Source of the DNA: Roseinatronobacter ekhonensis
GTDB lineage: Bacteria > Pseudomonadota > Alphaproteobacteria > Rhodobacterales > Rhodobacteraceae
DNA length: 64,000 bases
Assembly: GCF_900499075.1 (NCBI RefSeq)
Contig: NZ_UIHC01000014.1
Coordinates: 1 to 64,000 of the forward strand
Direction: 5' to 3'
The notes beneath the pieces are model-generated. The model did no database searches and was not told where the DNA came from. It saw nothing but the letters and a program-made list of their open reading frames with translations. Numbering within the stretch: the stretch's first letter is position 1; every line of letters starts with the position of its first letter. A program made the translations under genes and the position numbers. Shown here in pieces: positions 16,798 through 25,214 of the stretch.

Positions 16798-17862
16798 ATG
16801 CAGGCGACAGAAACTGCGGAACCCTCGGCATTGCCCGAACGGGTGCGTATTGTGGATCTGGCCGCACAGCTTGGCCTGACCAAAGGCACGGTCAGCCGGG
16901 CCTTGAACGACCACCCCGATATTTCTGACCGCACGCGGCTGCGTGTTCGCAAGGCCGCCGAAAAGCTGGGTTACAGGCCCCTAAGCCATGCGCAGGCTAT
17001 TCGCACGGGCCGGGTTCGGTCGCTTGGGTTGGTGTTGCAGGTCAACGAGCATGACGCACATCGCCCGTTTGTTGCAGAGTTTCTCGCGGGATTGTCGCAA
17101 GCCGCCTCTGCCGAGGATTGGACGCTTACCGTCGCCACCGCAGGCAGCGATGAGCAAACGCTCGACCTGCTGGACCGCCTGACGGTCGAGAAAAAGGCCG
17201 ATGGGTTCATCCTGCCCCGGACAAAGCTGCACGATCCGCGCATTGATTTCCTGCGCACACGGGGCGTGCCTTTCGTTCTCTATGGCCGCACAGAAGATGC
17301 GGGTGGCTGCGCATGGTTCGATATCGAAAGCGAAAAATCCATCGAGGATGCGGTCATGCTACTGGCGGGTCTTGACCATAAGCGCATCGGCTTTGTGCCC
17401 GGCGCTGACGGTTATTCCTATGCCAAGCTGCGCCATGACGGCTACCTGGCAGGGCTGGCCCGCAGCGGGTTGTCGCATGACACGCAATTGATCGCGCCGC
17501 CCGCCATGGGGCGCGATGCAGGCGCGGCCGCGGCCGCAATCCTTCTGGACCTGCCGCACCCGCCCAGCGCAATTGTCTGTTCTGTCGATGCTGCGGCTTT
17601 GGGCGTCTATGACGCCGCGCGCCACCGCGGCCTGAAGATCGGCACGGACCTGTCGGTCATTTCCTATGACGGCATTCCCGAAACCACGCTTCTGGACCCG
17701 CCGCTATCGACCTACCGGGTCGACACGCGGGCGGCAGGAGCGCGGCTGGCTGAACTGTTGATCAAACGGTGTCGCGGGGCACCACCGGAAGACTTACGAG
17801 AATTGGGTCGCGCGGCGTTTCGGTCGCGCGGCTCGCACGGGGTTGCCCCTGCCAAGGCGTAA
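16798..17862 (+). CDS. LacI-family transcriptional regulator (AglR-like position)
   Basis: A 354-aa regulator. The start ATG at 16798 has GGGAGG at 16783-16788; an upstream TTG is less likely. The N-terminal LacI helix-turn-helix reads VRIVDLAAQLGLTKGTVSRAL, followed by NDHPDISDRTRLRVRKAAEKLGY with the hinge helix. The rest is a type I periplasmic-binding-protein sensor (SLGLVLQV..., DHKRIGFVPG, DLSVISYDGIPE). It precedes the SBP gene by 35 bases on the same strand and has a perfect palindrome in its own promoter. It probably represses the downstream alpha-glucoside-like import operon and responds to the imported sugar. Confidence 0.9.
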   Translation: MQATETAEPSALPERVRIVDLAAQLGLTKGTVSRALNDHPDISDRTRLRVRKAAEKLGYRPLSHAQAIRTGRVRSLGLVLQVNEHDAHRPFVAEFLAGLSQAASAEDWTLTVATAGSDEQTLDLLDRLTVEKKADGFILPRTKLHDPRIDFLRTRGVPFVLYGRTEDAGGCAWFDIESEKSIEDAVMLLAGLDHKRIGFVPGADGYSYAKLRHDGYLAGLARSGLSHDTQLIAPPAMGRDAGAAAAAILLDLPHPPSAIVCSVDAAALGVYDAARHRGLKIGTDLSVISYDGIPETTLLDPPLSTYRVDTRAAGARLAELLIKRCRGAPPEDLRELGRAAFRSRGSHGVAPAKA

Positions 17863-17897
17863 CCCACCGAACTACGGCACCAAAGGGAGAGAGAAGA

Positions 17898-19244
17898 ATG
17901 ACACGTTTCACCAAATTGATGACAGGGACGGCACTTGCGTTAAGCATGTCGGCGCTGGCGGTTTCGGCCGACACCATCCGGTTCTGGACAACCGAGGAAC
18001 AGCCCGAACGACTGGCCAAACAAGAAGAGATGGCGGCACAATTTCTGGAAATGACCGGGGTCGAGGTCGAGGTGATCCCGGTGACGGAAAGCGATCTGGG
18101 CACGCGCGCGACGGCAGCTTTTGCCGCTGGCGACCTGCCGGATGTGATTTACCACACCTTGCAATATGCGCTGCCATGGGCCGAAGCCGGAATTCTGGAT
18201 ACCGACGCCGCGACAGAGGTGATCGAAGATCTGGGTGTGGACACATTCGCCCCCGGCGCGATCTCTATGGCGGCGCATGAGGGAAACACCGCATCGGTTC
18301 CGGTTGATGGCTGGACGCAAATGATCATCTATCGCAAGGACCTGTTCGAGGCCGCCGGGCTGGAGGCACCTTCAAGCTATTCGAACGTGCTTGCGGCGGT
18401 CGAGGCACTGCACAACCCGCCGGAAATGTACGGCTTCGTTGCGGCCACCAAAGTGGACGAAAACTTCATGAGCCAGGTTCTGGAGCATGTGTTTCTGGCC
18501 AATGGCGTGTCGCCGGTCGGGCCGGACGGGTTTCAGCCGCTGGACGAGGCGAAAACCATCGAAGTGCTCGAATTTTACAAGGCGATCGCCGAAGCCTCGC
18601 CACCCGGCGACCTGTACTGGGACCAGTCGCGCACGCTGTATTTCAGCGGCAACGCGGCGATGATCATCTGGTCGCCCTTCATTCTGGATGAACTGGCCGG
18701 TCTGCGCGACAGCGCCCCGCCCACCATCAATGACGACCCGACATCTTCGGAACTGGCCAGCAAGACCGGCATCGTGACCAATTTCGCCGGGCCGTCCAAC
18801 CCCGATGGCGCGGCTTGGGGCGATGTGCGCTATTTCGGGATCAGCGCCGATGCCGATACCGACGCCGCGATGGAGTTCGTCAAATTCTCGGTCGATGCGG
18901 GCTACGGCCAAACCTTGTCCATCGCGCCAGAGGGCAAGTTTCCGGTACGCGCGGGCACAGCCGATGAGCCTACCAAGTTCAAAGAGCTTTGGGCAACGCT
19001 CCCGGTTGGCGTAGACCGCAAGGCCCCGTTGGGCGACCTGTATGACGCCGCGATGATCGACGAAATCGTCGGCGGTCTGGATGTGGCGCAGCGTTGGGGC
19101 GTGGCCGAAGGGCAGCTTGCGCTGGCATCGAAGATGATCAACAGCCAAGCCATCAACCGCGTGGTGCGCGACTATATCGACGGTCGGGTAGATGCCGCCG
19201 CAGCCGTAGCCGCGATGAATGCGGAATTGTCCGCCATCGAGTAA
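17898..19244 (+). CDS. ABC transporter substrate-binding protein, AglE-like family 1
   Basis: A 448-aa periplasmic protein. It has a Sec signal peptide (MTRFTKLMTGTALALSMSAL, cleavage after VSA) followed by DTIRFWTTEEQPERL, and a family 1 binding-protein fold. The true start at 17898 has AGGGAGAGAGAAG upstream; a longer frame running through the regulator end is rejected. The order SBP, two permeases, glycoside hydrolase, ATPase matches aglEFGAK of rhizobia, so the ligand is probably an alpha-glucoside or related compound. A 9-bp hairpin follows the gene. Confidence 0.87.
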   Translation: MTRFTKLMTGTALALSMSALAVSADTIRFWTTEEQPERLAKQEEMAAQFLEMTGVEVEVIPVTESDLGTRATAAFAAGDLPDVIYHTLQYALPWAEAGILDTDAATEVIEDLGVDTFAPGAISMAAHEGNTASVPVDGWTQMIIYRKDLFEAAGLEAPSSYSNVLAAVEALHNPPEMYGFVAATKVDENFMSQVLEHVFLANGVSPVGPDGFQPLDEAKTIEVLEFYKAIAEASPPGDLYWDQSRTLYFSGNAAMIIWSPFILDELAGLRDSAPPTINDDPTSSELASKTGIVTNFAGPSNPDGAAWGDVRYFGISADADTDAAMEFVKFSVDAGYGQTLSIAPEGKFPVRAGTADEPTKFKELWATLPVGVDRKAPLGDLYDAAMIDEIVGGLDVAQRWGVAEGQLALASKMINSQAINRVVRDYIDGRVDAAAAVAAMNAELSAIE

Positions 19245-19250
19245 TCCAGA

Positions 19251-19277
19251 CAGGGCCGCCCAACAGCGGCGGCCCTG
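19251..19277 (+). other. Intercistronic hairpin after binding-protein gene
   Basis: CAGGGCCGC at 19251-19259 pairs with GCGGCCCTG at 19269-19277 around a 9-base loop. It lies between the SBP stop and the permease ribosome site (CAGGAG). No T-run follows, so mRNA stabilisation is more likely than termination. Confidence 0.7.
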
Positions 19278-19297
19278 ATCCTGTCAGGAGAATTCCG

Positions 19298-20527
19298 ATG
19301 TCAGCCGTTCCACCCAACGGAACCACGCCGCTTGCGCGGCGCGAGGCCCGGCTTGCCTGGGGCTTGCTTGCGCCGACCCTTGTCAGTGTTGCGCTGGTTG
19401 TGGTGCTGCCGTTGCTGGCGATCTTCTGGATCAGCTTCAAGCCCATCGGGCTGGCCGACCTGCGCCCGCCAGCGCCCATTTTACGCGAGAGCGTGCGCGG
19501 TGCGGGCGATGATTTGCGGGTCGAATACCGGCTGCGCAATTCCAGCCAGGACATCGAGGTCACGGGCGTTACCCTGTCCGACACATTGCCCGAGGGCGTC
19601 GCCTTGCGCGGCGACCTTCCCGCGCCCTGCACCCTGAGCGGGCGTGACCTGACCTGTCCTATTGGAACGATCGAGGGCGGCTATAATGAGCGCATCATTA
19701 TCCCGCTTGTCGCAGAAGATGCCGACCGCACGGAAGAGCTGGCCGAATCCAGCCTGCCCACCGTTTCCGGCCAATCCGACAGCATCCTGACCAATACCAC
19801 GTTTACGCTAGATAATTTCGCGCGCATCTTCGACGGCGACGAATTTTGGGGCGTGTTCGGCGTGACCCTGTTCTACACGGTGTTCGGAACAATCGGCGCC
19901 TTGAGTGTTGGCCTGTTCGCGGCGCTTTTGCTGAACAAATCCTTTCGCGGGCAGGGCATTTTGCGCGGGCTATACCTGTTTCCCTATGTCGCCCCGATCA
20001 TTGCCGTCGCCTTTTCATGGCTGATCCTGTTCGATCCGTTCTCCGGCTCTGCCAACGCTTTACTGATCCAGATGGGCGTGACGAACGGCGCGATCAATTT
20101 CTTCGGCGAACGCCCGTTGGCGCTGATCATGGTCACGGTGTTTGAGATCTGGCGCTATTTCCCGCTGTCCTTCCTGTTCATCCTTGCGCGGATGCAGGCC
20201 ATCGACACGGACATGTATGAGGCCGCCGATATGGACGGCGCATCCCCGTTCCAGAAATTCTGGTATCTGTCGCTGCCACAGCTACTGGGCATTCTAAGCG
20301 TGTTGTTCCTGCTGCGCTTTATCTGGACCTTCAACAAGTTCGACGACATCTTCCTGCTGACCGGCGGAAACGCGGGCACGCGCACCCTGACCGTCAATGT
20401 CTATGAACAGGCCTTTGCCGTGTCGAATATCGGTGCGGGTGCCGCTGTTGCGGTGGTCATCTTCCTGTGCTTGCTCAGTTTCTCGGTGTTCTTCTTCAAG
20501 TTCATGAGCCGGGAGGACGGGCTATGA
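19298..20527 (+). CDS. ABC permease (AglF/MalF-type) with DUF11-like domain in first periplasmic loop
   Basis: A 409-aa permease, longer than the roughly 300-330 usual for AglF. TM1 is at about 24-47. Residues about 53-165 form a soluble insertion before TM2 (about 187-210). The insertion has the pattern of a DUF11 / conserved-repeat beta-sandwich: LRVEYRLRNSSQDIEVTGV, LSDTLPEGV, then two cysteines C111 and C120 around CTLSGRDLTC, followed by PIGTIEGG. The remaining core is standard, with an EAA loop YEAADMDGASPFQKFWYLSLP. The insertion would sit in the periplasm, where MalF of E. coli has its unrelated P2 loop that contacts the binding protein. The start at 19298 has CAGGAG upstream; the gene overlaps the next by 4 bases. 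Confidence 0.87.
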   Translation: MSAVPPNGTTPLARREARLAWGLLAPTLVSVALVVVLPLLAIFWISFKPIGLADLRPPAPILRESVRGAGDDLRVEYRLRNSSQDIEVTGVTLSDTLPEGVALRGDLPAPCTLSGRDLTCPIGTIEGGYNERIIIPLVAEDADRTEELAESSLPTVSGQSDSILTNTTFTLDNFARIFDGDEFWGVFGVTLFYTVFGTIGALSVGLFAALLLNKSFRGQGILRGLYLFPYVAPIIAVAFSWLILFDPFSGSANALLIQMGVTNGAINFFGERPLALIMVTVFEIWRYFPLSFLFILARMQAIDTDMYEAADMDGASPFQKFWYLSLPQLLGILSVLFLLRFIWTFNKFDDIFLLTGGNAGTRTLTVNVYEQAFAVSNIGAGAAVAVVIFLCLLSFSVFFFKFMSREDGL

Positions 20528-21735
20528 CGCACATCCGTCGCGGATACCTGACCGCCGCCGTCATTGGTGCGCTCTGGACGGTGGTGATCGCCACCAGCGT
20601 TGCCATAACCATGAGCTTTGCCACAGGCGATGCGTTCCGCCCGTCCGTGCTGCAAGCTCTGGTTATGGGCGCGGCTTTGGGCATGGTGCTGCTGCGCGTG
20701 CCGCAACGCGGCTTTGCCATGGCTGCCGCGGTGGCGCTGTTTGCCCTCACGCTTGGGGCCGGGTTCGGGCCGATGCTGACAGACGGTGTCGGCCCGGTAG
20801 CGCTTGGAATTGCGGCACTGCTGGCTGGGTTGGGCACGGGCTGGTCGCTGCATGTCATGTTTGCCGAAATCCGCCCCGGCACCCTGACCCGGCACGAATT
20901 CGAGGATGCGGTGATCCGTTTTCTGACGGGCTTTGGCTATATCTTCTTCACCGCGATCGTGGCGATCCCGTTCTATGTCATGGTGATGACCAGCCTCAAG
21001 AACCAGCAACAACTGGTCGCCAACCCGCTCGATTTCTCGCTGGATCTGACACAAGGCTGGGGCCTGTTCCGGTCATATTACGAGCTTTTTGCCAGCTATA
21101 ATTTCGGCACCTACATGGTGAACTCGCTGTTCATCTCTGTGATGACGGTGGCCATCACACTGCTGTTCAGCGTGCCGGGGGCTTATGCCGTGGCGCGCCT
21201 GCGCTTCAAGGGGCAGGCGGTTTTCTCGCGCTCCATTCTGCTGATTTACATGGTGCCGATCATCGTGCTGGCGTTGCCCATTTATATCGGCTTTTCCATG
21301 ACCGGGCTGCGCAACACAATTTTCGGCATCTTGCTGATCTATCCGGTCACGACCATCCCGGTCGCGCTGTATATGCTGCAAGGCTATTTCCGGGGCCTGC
21401 CGCAAGAGGTGGAAGAAGCCGGGCTGATGGACGGGCTGAACCGGCTGCAAGTGATCTGGAAGATCACCCTGCCGCTGGCGTTACCGGCGCTCGCAAGCGT
21501 GTCGCTGTATGTCTTCATGATCGCGTGGAACGAATTCCTGCTTGCCTTCATGCTGCTGGACGACCCGTCCAAATTCACCCTGACGCGCGGCATTGCTTCG
21601 CTCAATTCCTCCGAGATCCCGCGCCAGCACCTTATGGCGGGCGCGGTCGTTGCCACGGTGCCGATCATGGCGCTGTTTCTCGGGCTGGAACGTTTCATGA
21701 CCAAGGGCCTGACCGCAGGCTCTGTTAAAGGATGA
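20524..21735 (+). CDS. ABC permease (AglG/MalG-type) with extra N-terminal membrane helices
   Basis: A 403-aa permease, starting at the ATGA overlap with the preceding gene. Residues 1-115 contain about four extra hydrophobic segments (about 10-31, 42-58, 63-83, 90-112) before the usual MalG-like core, which begins near residue 134 (FLTGFGYIFFTAIVAIPFYV). The core has the EAA motif EEAGLMDGLNRLQVIWKITLPL (about residues 298-319). Extended N-termini are known for some AglG-type permeases, but four additional helices is notable. It pairs with the DUF11-containing permease. Confidence 0.87.
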   Translation: MTHIRRGYLTAAVIGALWTVVIATSVAITMSFATGDAFRPSVLQALVMGAALGMVLLRVPQRGFAMAAAVALFALTLGAGFGPMLTDGVGPVALGIAALLAGLGTGWSLHVMFAEIRPGTLTRHEFEDAVIRFLTGFGYIFFTAIVAIPFYVMVMTSLKNQQQLVANPLDFSLDLTQGWGLFRSYYELFASYNFGTYMVNSLFISVMTVAITLLFSVPGAYAVARLRFKGQAVFSRSILLIYMVPIIVLALPIYIGFSMTGLRNTIFGILLIYPVTTIPVALYMLQGYFRGLPQEVEEAGLMDGLNRLQVIWKITLPLALPALASVSLYVFMIAWNEFLLAFMLLDDPSKFTLTRGIASLNSSEIPRQHLMAGAVVATVPIMALFLGLERFMTKGLTAGSVKG

Positions 21736-22997
21736 CGACAATGAACCATCTTGCCCTAGACGAAGCGGCGCGCGCGATCCTGCGCAAGAACGATCAGGGC
21801 GGCTATACTTTGCCGACCTACGGACTGTATCCTTACCAATGGAATTGGGACAGTGCTTTCGCCGCTTGGGGCTTCGCGCAGTTCGACATTGACCGCGCAT
21901 GGCTGGAATTGACAACGCTGTTTTCGGGGCAGTGGCCCAACGGGATGCTACCGCATATCCTGTTCCACAAGCCTGATCCGAGGTACTTTCCGGGGCAGGA
22001 TGTCTGGGACACTGACGGCAAGGGGCCGATTGCGTCCTCCGGCATCTCTCAGCCACCTGTTGCGGCCACGTTCGCGCGGATGATTTATGACAAAGACCCG
22101 CAGGAAGGTCGCGCGCATATCGCGGCGCTCTTTCCCAAACTGGTGGCATGGCACCGCTGGTTCATGTCATGGCGCAATTCGGACGGCATGATTTTCATCA
22201 CCCACCCGTGGGAAGGCGGGCGTGACAACGCGCCCGACTGGGACAGCGCAATGCAGGCCATCGACCCTGTCGGCGTGGATGCATACACCCGCCGCGACAC
22301 TGCACATGTCGACGCCTCTATGCGGCCCACGAAAGAAGATTACGACCGGTATATCTGGCTGGTGCAGCGCGCACGGAGCTTGGGGTGGGATGACGCAAAG
22401 GTCGCGCAGGACCAACCGTTCAAAGTGGCCGACCCGCTCATGACCTTTGTTCTGCTGCGCGCCAATCGCGACCTTGCCGCACTGGCCGATGCATTGGGAG
22501 AGGATCGCCGCGAGTTGGACCGCTGGACAGCGGAACTGACCACTGGCGCGCAAGGTCTGCGCAATGACGCGGGCGTTTTCGACGGCTACAACCTGAACCT
22601 TGGCCATCACGCCGGAACGGTTTCAAACGCGTCGTTCCTGTGCTGGTTCGGGCTAGTCGAAAGCCCCAAAATGCTGGCAGAGTTGCAAGAGGCATTCGCT
22701 GACAGCCGCTACCCGGTGCCCAGCCAGAAGGTCGGAAGCGGTAGCTTCAACGCCAAACGCTATTGGCGCGGGCCGACATGGGCCATTGTCAACATGCTGA
22801 TCGGGTTGGGATTGGCAGATATGGGCCACACGGCCGAAGCGGACGAATTGCGCGCCCGCACCGCAAAGATGATGTCGGAACATGGGTTCGCTGAATACTA
22901 CGATCCGCTGACGGGCGCCCCTGCGGGCGGCGCCAGCTTTACATGGACGGCGGCGGTCTGGCTGGCATGGGCCTCTCCCTCGGCAGGAGGCGTGTGA
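21732..22997 (+). CDS. GH63/MGH1-like glycoside hydrolase
   Basis: A cytoplasmic 421-aa (alpha/alpha)6-type hydrolase. The start is either 21732 (ATGA overlap) or more likely 21741 (MNHLALDE), which has AAAGGA at proper spacing. It has the family pattern [16 protein letters not shown] (33-48), [13 protein letters not shown] (66-78), [17 protein letters not shown] (158-174) with candidate acid Asp residues, and near the C-terminus EYYDPLTG...FTWTAAVWL with E388 as candidate base. This is the pattern of glucosylglycerate/mannosylglycerate hydrolases and related GH63 members. In rhizobial agl operons this slot is held by a GH13 alpha-glucosidase, AglA, so here the imported substrate may differ. 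It is encoded between permease and ATPase genes. Confidence 0.82.
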   Translation: MTTMNHLALDEAARAILRKNDQGGYTLPTYGLYPYQWNWDSAFAAWGFAQFDIDRAWLELTTLFSGQWPNGMLPHILFHKPDPRYFPGQDVWDTDGKGPIASSGISQPPVAATFARMIYDKDPQEGRAHIAALFPKLVAWHRWFMSWRNSDGMIFITHPWEGGRDNAPDWDSAMQAIDPVGVDAYTRRDTAHVDASMRPTKEDYDRYIWLVQRARSLGWDDAKVAQDQPFKVADPLMTFVLLRANRDLAALADALGEDRRELDRWTAELTTGAQGLRNDAGVFDGYNLNLGHHAGTVSNASFLCWFGLVESPKMLAELQEAFADSRYPVPSQKVGSGSFNAKRYWRGPTWAIVNMLIGLGLADMGHTAEADELRARTAKMMSEHGFAEYYDPLTGAPAGGASFTWTAAVWLAWASPSAGGV

Positions 22998-24043
22998 TGG
23001 GTTTGATCCGGTTGAATGCGGTCGAAAAATGGTTCGGCGAGGTTCAGGTCATCAAGGGGATCGACCTTGAAATCGACAATGGCGAATTCGTGGTCTTTGT
23101 CGGCCCGTCGGGCTGTGGCAAATCCACATTGCTGCGCATGATCGGCGGGCTGGAAGATATCAGCCGAGGCAGCCTGGAGATTGACGGTCGCGACGTGACC
23201 GCAGAGCCACCCTCGAAGCGCGGGCTGGCGATGGTGTTCCAGTCCTATGCGCTTTATCCCCACATGTCCGTGCGTGACAACATGGGTTTTTCGCTGAAAA
23301 CCGCCGGAGCGCCCAAAGCAGAGATCACCGCGAAAGTGGACAACGCGGCCGAGGTGCTGAAGCTGGAACCTTACCTGGACCGTCGCCCCAAGGATCTGTC
23401 GGGCGGGCAGCGCCAGCGCGTGGCCATCGGCCGATGCATCGTGCGCGACCCGACCGCTTTCCTGTTCGACGAACCTCTGTCCAACCTCGATGCCGCCTTG
23501 CGGGTAGAGATGCGTCTGGAAATCGCCAAGCTGCATCACAGGCTGAAAGCCACCATGATCTACGTGACCCATGATCAGGTAGAGGCGATGACCTTGGCCG
23601 ACCGCATCGTGGTGCTGGAATTCGGCAAGATCGCGCAGGTCGGCACGCCGAAAGAGCTGTATGAGCGTCCTGCGAACCTGTTCGTCGCGCAGTTCATCGG
23701 CAGCCCCAAGATGAATGTCCTACCCTGTCGAACAGATGCAGGGGCATTTCACCTGGAGGGTGGCGGCACTGGCGCTTTCGCTGGCACGGCACCCGCCGTG
23801 AACCTCGGCATCCGCCCCGAACACATCAGTTTGGTCGAGCCCGGTAAGGGCGAATGTTCGGGCGTGGTCGAAGTGGTCGAGTATCTTGGGGCCGACAGCT
23901 TTATAGTGGCCGATTGCGGCGCGTTGGGACAGATCATGGCGCGCATCCAAGGTGATAGCCCTGTGAAGCCCGGCGCAGCTGTCGGCCTGTCCTTCGATAC
24001 CGAACGCATCAGTTTCTTCAGCGCGGATGGCCAGAGGGTGTAA
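22997..24043 (+). CDS. Sugar ABC transporter ATP-binding protein (AglK/MalK-type)
   Basis: A 348-aa ATPase from the ATG at 22997, which overlaps the preceding stop by one base and has AGGAGG at 22985-22990. A longer frame starting inside the hydrolase gene is rejected. Motifs: Walker [11 protein letters not shown]-loop [13 protein letters not shown], signature [14 protein letters not shown], Walker [13 protein letters not shown], switch VTHDQVEAM, then a TOBE domain with GIRPEHISL. It energises the two upstream permeases. It is the last gene of the operon and faces hypE, 74 bases away, tail to tail. Confidence 0.92.
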   Translation: MGLIRLNAVEKWFGEVQVIKGIDLEIDNGEFVVFVGPSGCGKSTLLRMIGGLEDISRGSLEIDGRDVTAEPPSKRGLAMVFQSYALYPHMSVRDNMGFSLKTAGAPKAEITAKVDNAAEVLKLEPYLDRRPKDLSGGQRQRVAIGRCIVRDPTAFLFDEPLSNLDAALRVEMRLEIAKLHHRLKATMIYVTHDQVEAMTLADRIVVLEFGKIAQVGTPKELYERPANLFVAQFIGSPKMNVLPCRTDAGAFHLEGGGTGAFAGTAPAVNLGIRPEHISLVEPGKGECSGVVEVVEYLGADSFIVADCGALGQIMARIQGDSPVKPGAAVGLSFDTERISFFSADGQRV

Positions 24044-24117
24044 TGCGTGCCCGTCACACAGGACCGTTCTGGCCGTACGGATAGCACGGTGGCGCGCGGC
24101 CACACTCTACAAAGGCT

Positions 24118-25140
24118 TCAGCATATCCGGGGCAATTGGTCTCCGATCAGCATATCGACGATGCGCGCGCCCCCGAACAGGGTTTGCATGCGCACCTGAC
24201 CGGGATGTGCATCGGTGACATGCCCAATCACACAGGCGCCTTGTCCCTCTGGCAGGGTTTGCAACGCCGTGACAACCGCCTCCGCTTGCTCGGGCGGGGT
24301 AAAGCAGACAAGCCGCCCTTCATTCGCCAGATAGAGCGGGTCAAGGCCCAGAATCTCGCATAGCCCCCGCACTTCGTCCCGCAGCGGCAGGACGGCTTCG
24401 TCCAGCACCATACCCAGCTTGGCGTCACTCGCCAGTTCGTTGAGCGCCGAAGCAAGCCCCCCGCGCGTGCAGTCGCGCGCCGCCCGTATGTCGGGGGCAG
24501 CCTGCATCGCTGCGCTCATAACACCGTGCAACGCTGCGCAATCCGAAGCCAGCGTGCTTTGCAGCGCGAAATCGCCGCGCGCCGCCATAATCGTCGCGCC
24601 ATGATCGCCCAAAGGGCCATTGACGATGATCGCGTCGCCCGCGCGCAAATGAGCCGCGCCCAGATCCACCCCCGGCGCGATCACGCCAACACCGGACGTG
24701 GTGATGAACACGCCGTCCGCCGCGCCGCGCTCGACCACCTTGGTGTCACCCGTCACGATGGTCACACCGGCGGCCCGCGCTTCTGCATCCATCGTCGCGA
24801 CAATCCGGCGCAACATCGCGATCTCGCAGCCTTCCTCGATAATGAACGCCGCCGACAGCCACAGCGGCCGCGCGCCGCCGACCGCCAGATCGTTGACCGT
24901 GCCGCAGACTGCCAGCTTGCCGATATCGCCGCCCCGAAACTCCAGTGGCGACACCACGAAACTGTCAGTGGTAAAGGCCAGCCTTGCGCCCGGCTTTTGT
25001 AATGCGTCCACCATCAGCCGCGCCTGATCCTCGTGCCCCGGTGGTTGAAACACATCGGTAAAGACCTCTGCGATCAGGTCGCGCATTGCACGCCCGCCGC
25101 CGCCATGGGCCATGGTTACATGGGTGTCGCGCAGCGCCAT
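24118..25140 (-). CDS. hypE: Hydrogenase maturation protein HypE
   Basis: A 340-aa protein from ATG 25138-25140 (MALRDTHVTMAHGGGGRAM). A longer upstream frame covers the intergenic hairpin and is rejected. HypE is an AIR-synthase-like (PurM fold) enzyme that dehydrates the carbamoyl group delivered by HypF to a thiocyanate on its own C-terminal Cys, giving the CN ligand of the NiFe centre. The required C-terminus ending PRIC is present, as is the glycine-rich HGGGGR near the start. It is the last gene of the hup-hyp set on this strand and is separated from hypD by a hairpin. Confidence 0.97.
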   Translation of the reverse strand: MALRDTHVTMAHGGGGRAMRDLIAEVFTDVFQPPGHEDQARLMVDALQKPGARLAFTTDSFVVSPLEFRGGDIGKLAVCGTVNDLAVGGARPLWLSAAFIIEEGCEIAMLRRIVATMDAEARAAGVTIVTGDTKVVERGAADGVFITTSGVGVIAPGVDLGAAHLRAGDAIIVNGPLGDHGATIMAARGDFALQSTLASDCAALHGVMSAAMQAAPDIRAARDCTRGGLASALNELASDAKLGMVLDEAVLPLRDEVRGLCEILGLDPLYLANEGRLVCFTPPEQAEAVVTALQTLPEGQGACVIGHVTDAHPGQVRMQTLFGGARIVDMLIGDQLPRIC

Positions 25141-25149
25141 GCTTGCCTC

Positions 25150-25170
25150 TTCATCTTGCCAAAAATACTC
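25150..25170 (-). repeat. Intergenic repeat element copy A (GAGTATTT-n-GCAAGATGAA type)
   Basis: On the minus strand it reads GAGTATTTTTG-GCAAGATGAA. It lies immediately downstream of the hypD-hypE hairpin and upstream of the hypE start. Three more copies are at 44945, 51724 and 59739. Confidence 0.7.
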
Positions 25171-25213
25171 AAAAAGATGCCATGGACCGCAGGGTACCCC
25201 GTCGGTCCATGGC
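25171..25213 (-). terminator. Rho-independent terminator-like hairpin between hypD and hypE
   Basis: GCCATGGACCG at 25179-25189 and CGGTCCATGGC at 25203-25213 form a perfect 11-bp stem with a 13-base loop. On the minus strand the stem is followed by ATC and then five T (25171-25175). It begins two bases after the hypD stop. It should reduce read-through into hypE unless hypE has its own promoter. Confidence 0.75.
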
Positions 25214-25214
25214 G

